From Nocardia pseudobrasiliensis NBRC 108224 (GTDB lineage Bacteria; Actinomycetota; Actinomycetes; Mycobacteriales; Mycobacteriaceae), in NCBI RefSeq assembly GCF_001613105.1, contig NZ_BDBS01000047.1, forward strand, positions 1-64,000: DNA of 64,000 bases, read 5' to 3'. A program made the position numbers and the translations under genes. Positions 8,803 through 17,484 of this stretch are shown here, in pieces. Each line of letters begins with the position of its first letter. Position 1 is the stretch's first letter. The notes beneath the pieces were generated by a model. It searched no databases. It worked only from the letters and a program-made list of their open reading frames with translations, and had not been told where the DNA came from.

Positions 8803-9926
8803 CCGATCGCCCTCTCGTAGATCCGGTACCGGCGCGCCGGAGCGGCCTTCATCTGCGCCACCAGCGCCTTCGACCAGTGGTTGCGTTCGTGGATCCAGGT
8901 GGTGGCGACCTGGCGGTAGCGACCCGACAGCACCACGTCCGCGATCTCGCCCGCCACCACGCGGCCCACGCCCAGCCCGGCGTGCTCGGGCGCGACGCCG
9001 ATCATCACCACCACCGCGGTATCGATGCCGCGAATACGGTTGTCGCGCTGGGCGATCAGGCGCGCCGCCAGCGCCGGGGTCACCCGGCCCGACCTCGGGG
9101 TGATCTGATTGAGATCCGGCACGAGCATGGCGAATCCGGCGGGTCGCCCGTCGACTTCGACGATGCGGATCAGCGCCGGATCCAGCACGGCCCGCAGATC
9201 CTTCGCGAGCGCGGCGAAGACCGGCGCGCTGATCGGCACGTGCTCGGGGTGATCGTGAAACGAGTCGTTGTAGATGCGGCGCAGCAGCTCCACCTCCGCG
9301 CCGAAATCGCTCATATCCGGTGCCCGCACCCGGATCCGATCGGCGGCCAGCACCTTCCGCGCCCGCTGCCGCAGCCGCTCGGCCTGCGCACCGTGAGCCT
9401 CGCGAGTCCAGCGGTAGGTCGTGGTATCGAAGCGGCGCTCGAATCCGCACGCGGCCAGCAGCCCGGCGTAGTAAGGCGGATTGTGCGGCTGCATCAAGGT
9501 CGGCGAGTGGTCGAAACCCTCGACCAGCAACCCCATCTCGTGCCGCGGCGAGTAGTTGTAGGGCCCGGTCAGCGTGGCCGCGCCGCGCTCGCCCGCCCAG
9601 CGCCGCGCGGTCCCGAGCAGCTTCCGCGCCACCGCGACATCGTCGGCGCAGTCGAAGAAGCCGAACAGGCCGTAATCGCCGTAGCGGCGGCGGTACTCGC
9701 GATCGATGCTCACGGCGATGCGGCCGACCGGTCGCCGGTCGCGGTAGGCGACGAAGTGCGCGATCTCGGCCTCGGCGTGAAATGGATCGGTCTCGCGCAT
9801 CCCGGCCGCCACGGTGCGGCGCAGTCCCGGCCGCCAGTGCGGGTCGGCGCCGCGAACAAGCCACGGCATGGCCACGAAATCACGCCTGTGCGAACGCTTT
9901 TCGACGGGACGAATGGTGACGGTCAT
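8799..9926 (-). CDS. GNAT-superfamily protein, YghO-like
   Basis: A 375-residue protein of the larger two-lobed acyltransferase type. The C-terminal half carries a GNAT core, with VVMIGVAPEHAGLGVGRVVA as acyl-CoA loop and a TTWIHERNHWSKAL motif. The N-terminal half contains YGLFGFFDCADD and LTGPYNYSPRHEMGLLV, which recall the YghO family often found near lipid-biosynthesis genes. The reaction is not known for this family. It lies second in the operon, overlapping both neighbours by 4 nt, and may acylate or otherwise modify the amino or lipid part of the product. Confidence 0.68.
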   Translation of the reverse strand: MTVTIRPVEKRSHRRDFVAMPWLVRGADPHWRPGLRRTVAAGMRETDPFHAEAEIAHFVAYRDRRPVGRIAVSIDREYRRRYGDYGLFGFFDCADDVAVARKLLGTARRWAGERGAATLTGPYNYSPRHEMGLLVEGFDHSPTLMQPHNPPYYAGLLAACGFERRFDTTTYRWTREAHGAQAERLRQRARKVLAADRIRVRAPDMSDFGAEVELLRRIYNDSFHDHPEHVPISAPVFAALAKDLRAVLDPALIRIVEVDGRPAGFAMLVPDLNQITPRSGRVTPALAARLIAQRDNRIRGIDTAVVVMIGVAPEHAGLGVGRVVAGEIADVVLSGRYRQVATTWIHERNHWSKALVAQMKAAPARRYRIYERAIG

Positions 9927-11005
9927 CGCTTCGGCATCGCGATGCCGAGATCATAGGCGAGCTCCGGATTGCCCTTGCCCTTCCACAGCGCACCGTCCAT
10001 GTAGAAGTGATGGAAGACGAAGGTCAGCGGGATCACGCCCAGCAGCACGGTATCCAGCTGCCCCGCGACCACGCCGAGCACCGCGAAGCCCAGGACATAC
10101 AGCGGCAGGGCCCTGCGACTGGACAGCCTCGCCAGCAGCAGCCGCCGCTCGGCCGGATCGGTCGACAGCCGGAACCGGGTGTTGTTGCGGGTCCAGTTGA
10201 TCAGGTGGTACTGCAGGCTGTGCGTGGTCGTCGCGATGAGGATGAGCGCGAACAGATCCGACACCAGCAGATACGACAGGTTGTACGACACCACGGCCAG
10301 CCCGAAGGTCGCCCACGACATCGCGGGCAGACCCCGCCGCCCGGCGCGGCGCAGCCGCAGCTGCTCGCCCGCCAGCAGCGCCAGCAGGATCGCGGCGATA
10401 CCGAAGCCCGCGTACACCACCGGCATCGCGATCGGCGGCGTCGGCACCGTCAGCTCCGAGAACGGCAGCCGGTGCCCCAGCACCTCGTACTCCGAGAAGC
10501 GCAGTCCCTGGCTCGCCCGGTAGACGAACGGCGCGAGGCACGCGGCGAACAGGCTGTATTTCAGCAGCTTGCGCGGACCCTTGTAGCCGTTCTTGGCGGC
10601 ATAGATGTTGATGATCCCGAAATGCTGCTTGAGCACATGGAACACCTGCCAGTACGCCCACACGGCCACCACGATCACCGTGGCCCCGGAGAACATCAGC
10701 GCGCTCAACACGGCCGCGACCGCCACCCAGCTCACCAGGTAGTGCCGCCAATACCGCTGCCGCTCACGCGGATCCAGCCACACCCGCGCCGAGGTCGCCA
10801 GCACGTGCGGATAGTCCGACAGCACCGCGAAGGCCACGGCCGCCACCAGGAACGCACCCTTGTGCACGGTCGTCAGCGACAGGACGACCGACAGCAGCGC
10901 ACCCAACCCCAGCACCAGCACGATGTCGACGCGGGGGCTCACGAACCAGCCCGGCCGCGCGGACCGCTCCTCGCGCACTATCGGCTCCTCGACAGTGGTT
11001 GACAT
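9923..11005 (-). CDS. Polytopic membrane protein with conserved His motifs, first gene of the operon
   Basis: A 360-residue protein with about nine hydrophobic segments and several His motifs near membrane borders: DYPHVLA, FHVLKQHFGIIN, TTHSLQYHLINW and FVFHHFYMDGALWK. The spacing suggests metal ligands, as in membrane di-iron or zinc enzymes, but I cannot place it in a characterised family. The ATG follows a strong GGAGGAG site. It lies about 42 nt downstream of a Zur-like box that overlaps the promoter. Being first, it and the GNAT may define the pathway. Function unknown; metalloenzyme is an inference. Confidence 0.75.
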   Translation of the reverse strand: MSTTVEEPIVREERSARPGWFVSPRVDIVLVLGLGALLSVVLSLTTVHKGAFLVAAVAFAVLSDYPHVLATSARVWLDPRERQRYWRHYLVSWVAVAAVLSALMFSGATVIVVAVWAYWQVFHVLKQHFGIINIYAAKNGYKGPRKLLKYSLFAACLAPFVYRASQGLRFSEYEVLGHRLPFSELTVPTPPIAMPVVYAGFGIAAILLALLAGEQLRLRRAGRRGLPAMSWATFGLAVVSYNLSYLLVSDLFALILIATTTHSLQYHLINWTRNNTRFRLSTDPAERRLLLARLSSRRALPLYVLGFAVLGVVAGQLDTVLLGVIPLTFVFHHFYMDGALWKGKGNPELAYDLGIAMPKR

Positions 11006-11039
11006 GACTCCTCCTCGGAACGGCGACCCGGACATCGAC

Positions 11040-11068
11040 ACATTATTGAAAACGACTTTCATTATCAA
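11040..11068 (-). promoter_or_regulatory. Promoter of the 13-gene operon overlapped by a Zur-type box
   Basis: On the minus strand TTGATA (11,063-11,068) and TAATGT (11,040-11,045) are separated by exactly 17 nt, a good sigma-70 type promoter. The spacer contains the 15-mer read on the plus strand as TGAAAACGACTTTCA (11,047-11,061), of the TGAAAA-N3-TTTTCA form known for actinobacterial Zur sites. Binding would block RNA polymerase, so the operon should be off with zinc and on without it. Two more copies of the motif occur in this window beside zinc-uptake genes. Confidence 0.75.
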
Positions 11069-11097
11069 TCACTGTGATCCGGATCTCGAATGTGATC

Positions 11098-11636
11098 TTC
11101 GGTGCTCACCGAGGACGAACTGCCCTGCTTATCACCGGGAGATCGCCGAGAATTTCTCCCGCGACGGCGCGTGGGGCGGCTGGGTGGGACGGTGACGGCC
11201 GAGGAGATGCGCCACGGCACCGTGCTGCGCGACTCTCTGGTGGTGACCCGCGGCGTGGATCCGGTCGCGCTCGAGCGGGCCCGCATGACGCATCTGACCC
11301 AGGGGTTCGCCCCGCCAGTGGATCGGCAACCCGACGGCGAGGCCGGCTTCCTGTATTCGGTTGCCTACGTGAGCTTTCAGGAGTTGGCGACCCCGATCAG
11401 CCACCGCAATACCGCGAGGATGTGCGGCGATCCGGTGGCCGATCGGATGCTTACAGCGCGTCGCCCTCGACGAGAACCTGCACATGATCTTCTACCGAAC
11501 CCTGTGCGGCACCGCCCTGGATCTGGTTCCCGCTCGGACCATGGCCGCGATCGGCACCCTCGTCGAGAACTTCCGCATGCGCGGCCCCGGGATGCCCGAC
11601 TTCCGCCGCAACGGGACCGGAGCCCGACCCGAGGGG
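11098..11636 (+). pseudogene. Remnant of acyl-ACP desaturase (DesA family), three frameshifts
   Basis: Stitched across frames the plus strand reads TEDELPC / YHREIAENFSRDGAWGGWVG / TAEEMRHGTVLRDSLVVTRG then FQELATPISHRNTARM / DENLHMIFYRTLCGTALDL then PGMPDF, which follows mycobacterial DesA1/DesA2 closely. Single-base changes break the frame near 11,122 (+1), 11,192 (-1) and 11,452 (+1). Roughly the first 75-80 residues are missing: the remnant starts just beyond the Zur promoter. The di-iron ligand motif DENLH is still recognisable. It is a dead gene whose 5' part was lost, probably when the adjacent operon arrived. Confidence 0.85.
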
Positions 11637-12466
11637 TCACATGTCGATGCCGCCGTTGACGCTCCAGACCTGCCCGGTGATGTAGGAGGAGGCGTCTGCC
11701 GCGAGGAAAGCTACGGCGCGCGCGATTTCATCGGGGTGTCCGGCTCGCCCGACCGGGATCTGGCCGGTGAGTTTGGTCATGACCTTGTCGGGGATGGCGG
11801 CGGTCATCTCGGTGGTGATCAGTCCTGGGGTGACGGTGTTGACGGTGACGCCGATGCTGTCGTCGGTTTGCCTGCCGGCTTTGGCCAGGTGGTAGGCCGC
11901 CTCCCTGGCGAGGGTCTTGGTGAGTCCGAACAGGCCGGATTGGAGGCGGCGTAGTTGGCTTGGCCGATGTTGCCGGTCTCGCCGACGAGGGAGGAGACGT
12001 TGACGATGCGGCCGGTGCCGCGGTCGAGCATGTGGGCGAGGGCGGCTTGGGAGAGGAAGAAGGAGCCGGAGAGGTTGACGGCGAGGACGCTGTTCCAATC
12101 GTCCTCGGTCATGGTGGCGACGGTGCGGTCCTTGGTGATGCCGGCGTTGTTGATCAGGATGTCGAGTCGTCCGTGGGTGTCGATGACCTCGGTGATGGTG
12201 CGGCGGCAGTCGGCGGCCGAGCCGACATTTCCGCGGTGCGCCGAAACGGCGGCGGCGTGCGGATCGGTGTGTTCGCTGAGTTCGGCGACGAATTGTGTTG
12301 CGCGGTCGCGGTTTCGGCGGTAGCCGACCGCTACGGACGCGCCCTGGTCGGCGAGGCGGCGGGCGATGGCCGCGCCGATGCCGCGGGTGCCGCCGGTGAC
12401 GAAGGCGACGCGGCCGTGCAGCGCGTCGGTGGTGGATGCGGGAGCGGGTGCCGGGAGTGTGCTCAC
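11637..12466 (-). pseudogene. 3-oxoacyl-ACP/CoA reductase (FabG-like SDR), frameshifted
   Basis: A classical SDR. TGGTRGIGAAIA binds NAD(P), NNAG and IVNVSSLVG follow in order, and the catalytic YAAS-K motif is reached near 11,940. There a single base is missing: the Lys codon after TAC-GCC-GCC-TCC is only two bases, so the frame shifts. Reading on in the next frame gives SGLFGLTKTLAREAAYHLAK and a normal ending VWSVNGGIDM. Restored, the protein would be about 276 residues. The break falls exactly in the catalytic lysine codon. It is either a recent inactivation or a sequencing error. The gene heads downstream of the FAD oxidoreductase gene and would act on beta-oxoacyl substrates. Confidence 0.85.
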
Positions 12467-12559
12467 GGGTGGTTCACCTGTTCTGGAAGATGGCGCGGTG
12501 GGGGGATCCGGCGTCAGTGGCGGAGGGTTCCGGCATCGGTGACGGAGAGCTGTGGGGCG

Positions 12560-13975
12560 TCAGCGGCGGAGATAGCGGAGGGCCGCTGCGGCGGCGTTCG
12601 CGCCGCACATGCCGTGTGCGCCGGGTCCGGGCGGGGTGGCCGCCGAGCAGATGTATCCGCCGGGCACGCCGATGGCGTACGGCGACAGCGTGATTCGAGG
12701 TCCGAACAGCAGTTGGCGGATGTCCTTGGAGCCGGTCATGATGTCGCCGCCGACGTAGTTGGGGTTGTAGGCGGCCATCTGAGTGGTGCTGCGGACGGTG
12801 TAGCCGAGGACGCGGTCACGGAATCCGGGTGCGAAGCGCTCGATTCGGGCGATGATCGCGGTGGTCGCGTCACCGGTGTAGCCGTTGGGCACGTGTGCGT
12901 AGGTCCACACCGGATGGACACCGCCGACGGAGCGGGTCGGATCGGCGAGATACTGCTGTCCGACGAGGACGAACGGCTGTTCGGGCATGAGTCCCGCGTG
13001 AATTCGGCGTTCGGCGGCGGCGAGTTCGGCGAAGGTGCCGCCGAGGTGGACGGTTCCGGCGCGGCGGGCGTCGGGGTTGGTCCAGGGCACGCCGTCCTGG
13101 ACAGCGAAATCGACCTTGAACGCGCCCGGCCCTTGCCGGAATCGGCGGAAGGAACGGGCAATTCGCGGCGGGAGCGCATCGCCGAGGATTCCGGCGATCG
13201 CGTCGGGCGCGAGGTCGAACAGGGTGACATCGGCTCGCGGCAACTGCGACGCGGTCTCGATGCGGGCGCCGGTTTCGATCTTGCCGCCGAGGTCGCCCAG
13301 CAGGCGCGCCAGCGCATTGGTGATCGATTGCGAACCGCCGACCGCTACCGGCCAGCCGTGGCGGTGTCCGGCGGTGAGGATGCCGAGCCCGATCGCGGAG
13401 GTCATCGGGTAGTTCAGTGGCCGGAAGGCATGCGCGGCAACGCCTCCGAACAGGGCGCGAGCCTGCGCTGTCCGGAAGCCTCGGGCCAGCGTGGCGGCCG
13501 GAAGCAGGGTCGGGAGGCCGAAGCGGGCCAGCGTCAGGGGATGGTGCGGAGCGCGCAGCAAGGGTCGCATGATGTCCTGAGCCAAGGCGTCGTACCGGTC
13601 CGAGGGCCCATCGAACAGCATCCGCCACCGGCGGGCGTCCTCGCCGAGTCCGGCGCAGGTCGTCTCGACCGAGCGATGCAGTACTCCGGCGCTACCGTTG
13701 TCGAGTGGATGGACACAGTCGATTTCCGGTGTCCGCCAGGTCAATCCGTAACGCTCCAGGCCGAGTCCGGACAGGAACGGCGAGCCGACGGCCATCGGAT
13801 GGGTGGCCGAGCACTGGTCGTGCAGCAGACCGGGGATGATGGCCTCATGAGTGCGGGTGCCGCCACCGATCTCGGTCGCGGCCTCGAGCACGGTGACCTG
13901 AACGCCGGCGAAGGCGAGGTGGACGGCGGCAGCGAGCCCGTTGGGTCCGCTGCCGACCACGATGGCGGTGGTCAT
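12560..13975 (-). CDS. FAD-dependent phytoene desaturase-like oxidoreductase
   Basis: A 471-residue flavoprotein with the dinucleotide-binding motif VVGSGPNGLAAAVHLA at residue 5 and a second signature LEAATEIGGGTRT. The C-terminus GAHGMCGANAAAAAL is the second FAD-contact helix of this superfamily. The overall form is the phytoene dehydrogenase/PYROXD2 group. The substrate is not known. The start overlaps the end of the DUF3556 gene by 4 nt, and the set (ligase, DUF3556, oxidoreductase, reductase) suggests processing of a hydrophobic acid. Confidence 0.85.
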   Translation of the reverse strand: MTTAIVVGSGPNGLAAAVHLAFAGVQVTVLEAATEIGGGTRTHEAIIPGLLHDQCSATHPMAVGSPFLSGLGLERYGLTWRTPEIDCVHPLDNGSAGVLHRSVETTCAGLGEDARRWRMLFDGPSDRYDALAQDIMRPLLRAPHHPLTLARFGLPTLLPAATLARGFRTAQARALFGGVAAHAFRPLNYPMTSAIGLGILTAGHRHGWPVAVGGSQSITNALARLLGDLGGKIETGARIETASQLPRADVTLFDLAPDAIAGILGDALPPRIARSFRRFRQGPGAFKVDFAVQDGVPWTNPDARRAGTVHLGGTFAELAAAERRIHAGLMPEQPFVLVGQQYLADPTRSVGGVHPVWTYAHVPNGYTGDATTAIIARIERFAPGFRDRVLGYTVRSTTQMAAYNPNYVGGDIMTGSKDIRQLLFGPRITLSPYAIGVPGGYICSAATPPGPGAHGMCGANAAAAALRYLRR

Positions 13976-15810
13976 GCCCGTGCTCCGTGTCTCTGCTCGT
14001 GCCGCACGGGTTCGGATCCGGGAGCGAGATCGGCTTGGGGGGCAGCCTCTTTCGCCGCGGGGATCGACCAGCTCACCTGCAGTGGGATCGGGCCGTTGGG
14101 CAACCAGGGTTGTTCGGCGACCGCGTCGGCGACCGTCCAGACGCCGCGCTCGATCACGCCCAGCGCGGCGTCGATGACCTTGTAGTGCTGGACTCTGCTG
14201 CCCCACGCCTGCGACTCCACCCAGACCACGATCAGTTCGCCGGGTTCGAATCGCGCCTCGCGTTGCACGGCGGCGATGAGATCCTCGTTGTGCAGATGGC
14301 CGTCACCGAAGTTGAAGCCGATCAACGAGTTACACGTGAATTCGCCCTCGCGGACCGACCGGCTGTCGATGTCGGGCAGCTTCTTCAGGAGCACCGAGAA
14401 CAGTCCACGGCCCTGACTGTGCATGGTGCGCCAGCCGATGGTCTGCTGCAAGGTGATCTCGGCCCATGGCGGTTCGTAGCCGAATTCGGTGAACTGATCC
14501 ACCTGATTCTTCGCCGAGCGGGTGACCCGGTTCAGCTTGGCCTCGGCGCCGGGGGTGAAAGCCCATACCGCCGAGGCCCAGTTGCCGGCGTACTGGCGCA
14601 TCGAAGGCAGGAACGAGACCTTGTCGGGCCGGAGGTTGCCCAGGATCGGGAAGAACAGCAATCCGGCGATGAGTATGACGGCCAGCCAGGGCGAGGATAT
14701 GTCGGTGACCGCGTAGCCGTGCCAGTTGGGGAAGCCGAGGAACAGGAAGACCGCCGCGTAGGCGAACAGGATGTTCCACTCCAGCGGGACGGCCAGCGGG
14801 AACGTCGAGGTGATGAACAGGTGGAACACGACCATCACCACCACCGCGGGCACGGTCAGCCACGGCGTGGGCGAGAGCAGCAGGGTCAGCGGGGCGACGA
14901 TCTCGACGGCCGTGCCGCCCACATGCGCCATCAGGCTCGCCACATGGGAGGGGCGCAGGTCTCGCGGGAAGTCGCGGTAGTGCGCACGTTTGATCCGAGC
15001 GAACGGCATCGACGGGCTGTTGCTCACCATCGGCGGCACCACGAGGGCGAAATGCTTGCCGAACTTCGAGACGCCCGCGCCCACCCAAACCACCACGATC
15101 AGCAGCTTCAGCGCGATGATCATGTCGGTGAACGGCAGCACGGCGAAGAAGAACAACGCGGGCAGATACTGTTCGCCGCGGGCGGCGAGGAATACGGTTT
15201 TGTCCCGCAAGCCATTCAGGATCAGCAGTGCGATCGGTGCGATCAGCAGCGCCGGACTCACCAGGCCCGAGGTGTTGTCCGCCAGTACCGACGTGAGTGA
15301 ATCGCTGTGCACGCCAGGGGAGACCAGCGCGACCGTGACGCTCACCAGGAACGCGGTGTACAGGGCCACATCGAACAGCGAGCGCCGATCGCCCGAGGTG
15401 AATGGCACCCACTTCCAGGGCCTCAGCCGAATAGTGCCCGGACGGGCCCAGAACAGGATTCCGCCGGTCATCGGTTTCACCTTGCCCGCCAGTGGGCCCC
15501 AGGACCCGGCGACGCCGATGGCTTCCAGCAGGACGGTCCAGAGGATGGCCTTCTGGTAGACGATCGGCTGGTTCCACCATTGCGAGACGTGCCAGAAGGC
15601 GGGCAGGTGCGAGGTGGTCGTGGCGATGGCGATGCCGCCGAGGGCGTACAGCAGCACGAGTTTGGTGATGTAGACCAGGTGCACCATGCGGGGGGAGCCG
15701 AATCCATGTTCGGCCCAATGGGTGGCCAGTATTCGCATGCGGTCCATGAGCGGGAGGTTCAGGAAGGTGTCGGGGTCGACCTTCGGCAGGTCGGGTGTGG
15801 TGAATCCCAT
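13972..15810 (-). CDS. DUF3556 transmembrane protein
   Basis: A 612-residue membrane protein typical of mycolic-acid actinobacteria, beginning MGFTTPDLPKVDPDTFLNLP as the DUF3556 family does. About nine hydrophobic segments occupy residues 45-420, followed by a soluble C-terminal domain of about 180 residues (region NSLIGFNFGDGHLHNE then EPGELIVVWVESQAWG). The family has no known function. It is coupled to the downstream FAD oxidoreductase gene by a 4-nt overlap and separated by about 30 nt from the ligase gene's 3' end. Confidence 0.85.
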   Translation of the reverse strand: MGFTTPDLPKVDPDTFLNLPLMDRMRILATHWAEHGFGSPRMVHLVYITKLVLLYALGGIAIATTTSHLPAFWHVSQWWNQPIVYQKAILWTVLLEAIGVAGSWGPLAGKVKPMTGGILFWARPGTIRLRPWKWVPFTSGDRRSLFDVALYTAFLVSVTVALVSPGVHSDSLTSVLADNTSGLVSPALLIAPIALLILNGLRDKTVFLAARGEQYLPALFFFAVLPFTDMIIALKLLIVVVWVGAGVSKFGKHFALVVPPMVSNSPSMPFARIKRAHYRDFPRDLRPSHVASLMAHVGGTAVEIVAPLTLLLSPTPWLTVPAVVVMVVFHLFITSTFPLAVPLEWNILFAYAAVFLFLGFPNWHGYAVTDISSPWLAVILIAGLLFFPILGNLRPDKVSFLPSMRQYAGNWASAVWAFTPGAEAKLNRVTRSAKNQVDQFTEFGYEPPWAEITLQQTIGWRTMHSQGRGLFSVLLKKLPDIDSRSVREGEFTCNSLIGFNFGDGHLHNEDLIAAVQREARFEPGELIVVWVESQAWGSRVQHYKVIDAALGVIERGVWTVADAVAEQPWLPNGPIPLQVSWSIPAAKEAAPQADLAPGSEPVRHEQRHGARA

Positions 15811-15843
15811 GATCGAATTCCTTGTCGGCGAGTTGTTTCGGGG

Positions 15844-17316
15844 TCAGTGACCGCTGGCGGCGGGGGTAGCGAGGCGGCGGAGCGCGGGTTTGTCGATCTT
15901 GCCGACAGCGTTCTTGGGAAGGTCGTCGAGGATCGTGATCTGCACGGGCAGTTTGTATTTCGATAGGGCGCGGCGGAGGTGACGGTCGATCGCACCGACG
16001 TCGAGCTCATCGCCGGAGGCGAACGCGACGAACAGCACCGGCTGCTCGCCGTAGACGGGGTCGGCGCGCCCGATGGCGGCTGCCTCGGCGATCTGCGGCA
16101 ATTGGTATGCGGCGGTTTCGATTTCCTTGGGATAGATATTCTCCCCACCTCGAATGATCATGTCCTTGGCGCGATCGACGAGCACCAGGTACCCGGCGGA
16201 ATCGATGCGGCCGATATCGCCGGTGCGCAGCCACCCGTCGACCAGGGTTTCGGCGGTTTCCTCGGGCCTGTTCAGGTAGCCGCGCATCACATTCGGGCCG
16301 GCGATGAGCACTTCACCGGGCTCGCCGTCGGGGACCGGCGAGCCGTCGGCGGCGACGATGCGAATCGTCTGACCGGGCAAGGGAATTCCGACCGTGCCCG
16401 GCTTGCGTGGACCGGCGAGCGGGTTGAGTGTGCTGGCGCACGTGCCTTCCGAGAGCCCGTAGCCCTCGATGATCGGCACGCCGTAACGGGATTCGAACCC
16501 GTTGAGCAGTTCCACGCTGGCCGGGGCCGCGCCGCAGATCGCGAACCGCACTGCGGACAGATCCGGTCGAACCTGCTCGGGCAGATTCGACAGCATGGTG
16601 TAGATGGTGGGGACGGCCGAGAAATAGGTGGCGCGGCCGGCTTCGAGCCGAGCGAAGAAGCTCTGCGCGCTGAATCGGCCGGCGATGCTCGTGCTGCCTC
16701 CGGCGAGCAGGGGCGACAACACCGAGACGACGATGCCGTTGACGTGGAACAGCGGCAGGATCAGCAGGCATCGGTCGGTGACGGTGAGCGACAGCGCACC
16801 GATGATCATGCGGCACATGGCGTTCAGATTCGCGTGATCGAGCATCACGCCTTTGGGGCGACCGGTGGTGCCGCTGGTGTAGATCAGCAGCGCGAGCGCG
16901 TTTTCGGCGTGGTCGGCGGGAACCGGCGCGGCGTCCGGGTCCGCGGCGGTCAGCTCCCGGACCGTGATCGTCTTCGCTGCCGGAAGTTCTTCCGAGAACC
17001 CCAGGGCGACAAGGACTTTCGCTTCGGCGTCGACAAGCTGATACGCCGCCTCGGCAGGTACCAGGGACGGGTTCATCGGGGTGACCGCCGCGCCCAGTCG
17101 CCAAGCGGCGAACAGACACACGATGAGATCGGCGGTGTTGGGGAGCATGACCGCGACCACGTCTCCCGCCCCGATGCCGTGCGTGCGCAGTGCATTGGCC
17201 GCCCGGCGGACGGCGGTGAGAAAATCGGTGTTGTCCAGTACGTTTTCGTCGTCGGCGAGGGCGGGTCCGTGCGGGTGCGCGGCGGCTCGGCAATCCGGTA
17301 GAGCGGAGAGGTTCAT
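15844..17316 (-). CDS. Class I adenylate-forming enzyme (fatty acyl-CoA ligase)
   Basis: A 490-residue AMP-binding enzyme with all core motifs: YTSGTTGRPKGVML (A3), EGYGLSEGT (A5), GWLRTGDIGRID (A7), DRAKDMIIRGGENIYPKEIE (A8) and the catalytic Lys in PKNAVGKIDK (A10). It activates a carboxylic acid, probably medium or long chain or aromatic, to its CoA thioester. It is the first gene of the minus-strand cluster and faces the PucR-type regulator, with a palindrome between them. The ATG was chosen at MNLSALPD; longer versions run into the regulatory region. Confidence 0.88.
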   Translation of the reverse strand: MNLSALPDCRAAAHPHGPALADDENVLDNTDFLTAVRRAANALRTHGIGAGDVVAVMLPNTADLIVCLFAAWRLGAAVTPMNPSLVPAEAAYQLVDAEAKVLVALGFSEELPAAKTITVRELTAADPDAAPVPADHAENALALLIYTSGTTGRPKGVMLDHANLNAMCRMIIGALSLTVTDRCLLILPLFHVNGIVVSVLSPLLAGGSTSIAGRFSAQSFFARLEAGRATYFSAVPTIYTMLSNLPEQVRPDLSAVRFAICGAAPASVELLNGFESRYGVPIIEGYGLSEGTCASTLNPLAGPRKPGTVGIPLPGQTIRIVAADGSPVPDGEPGEVLIAGPNVMRGYLNRPEETAETLVDGWLRTGDIGRIDSAGYLVLVDRAKDMIIRGGENIYPKEIETAAYQLPQIAEAAAIGRADPVYGEQPVLFVAFASGDELDVGAIDRHLRRALSKYKLPVQITILDDLPKNAVGKIDKPALRRLATPAASGH

Positions 17317-17410
17317 CGGCAGTCCTTGCGAGCGGTGATGCGATCGAGGGCCAACGATAGGGTTCGGCGGCCTGGGGATCGCCGTCGCGAAGTGACGACA
17401 TTCACACCGT

Positions 17411-17433
17411 CCTTTGTCTCCGGAAGACAAAGG
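17411..17433. promoter_or_regulatory. Palindromic operator between ligase gene and PucR regulator
   Basis: CCTTTGTCT and AGACAAAGG form 9-bp perfect arms around the 5-bp spacer CCGGA. It sits 95 nt upstream of the ligase start and 52 nt upstream of the regulator start, so it can control both. The regulator itself appears leaderless, with TAGGGT (17,473-17,478) 7 nt before its GTG. A second copy lies just past the regulator gene. Confidence 0.65.
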
Positions 17434-17484
17434 ACGGAGCCGGAAACCACGACGGTCACCGGCCGCGGAATCTAGGGTGGAGCA

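Noticed and set aside
1..11068. Ectoine biosynthesis
   Set aside because: The aminotransferase is EctB-like, but no EctA or EctC is present and a decarboxylase follows.
1..11068. Isonitrile lipopeptide (kupyaphore/Sco-type) cluster
   Set aside because: ACP and acyl ligase fit, but no non-heme iron isonitrile oxidase or NRPS is visible; one could still lie left of the window.
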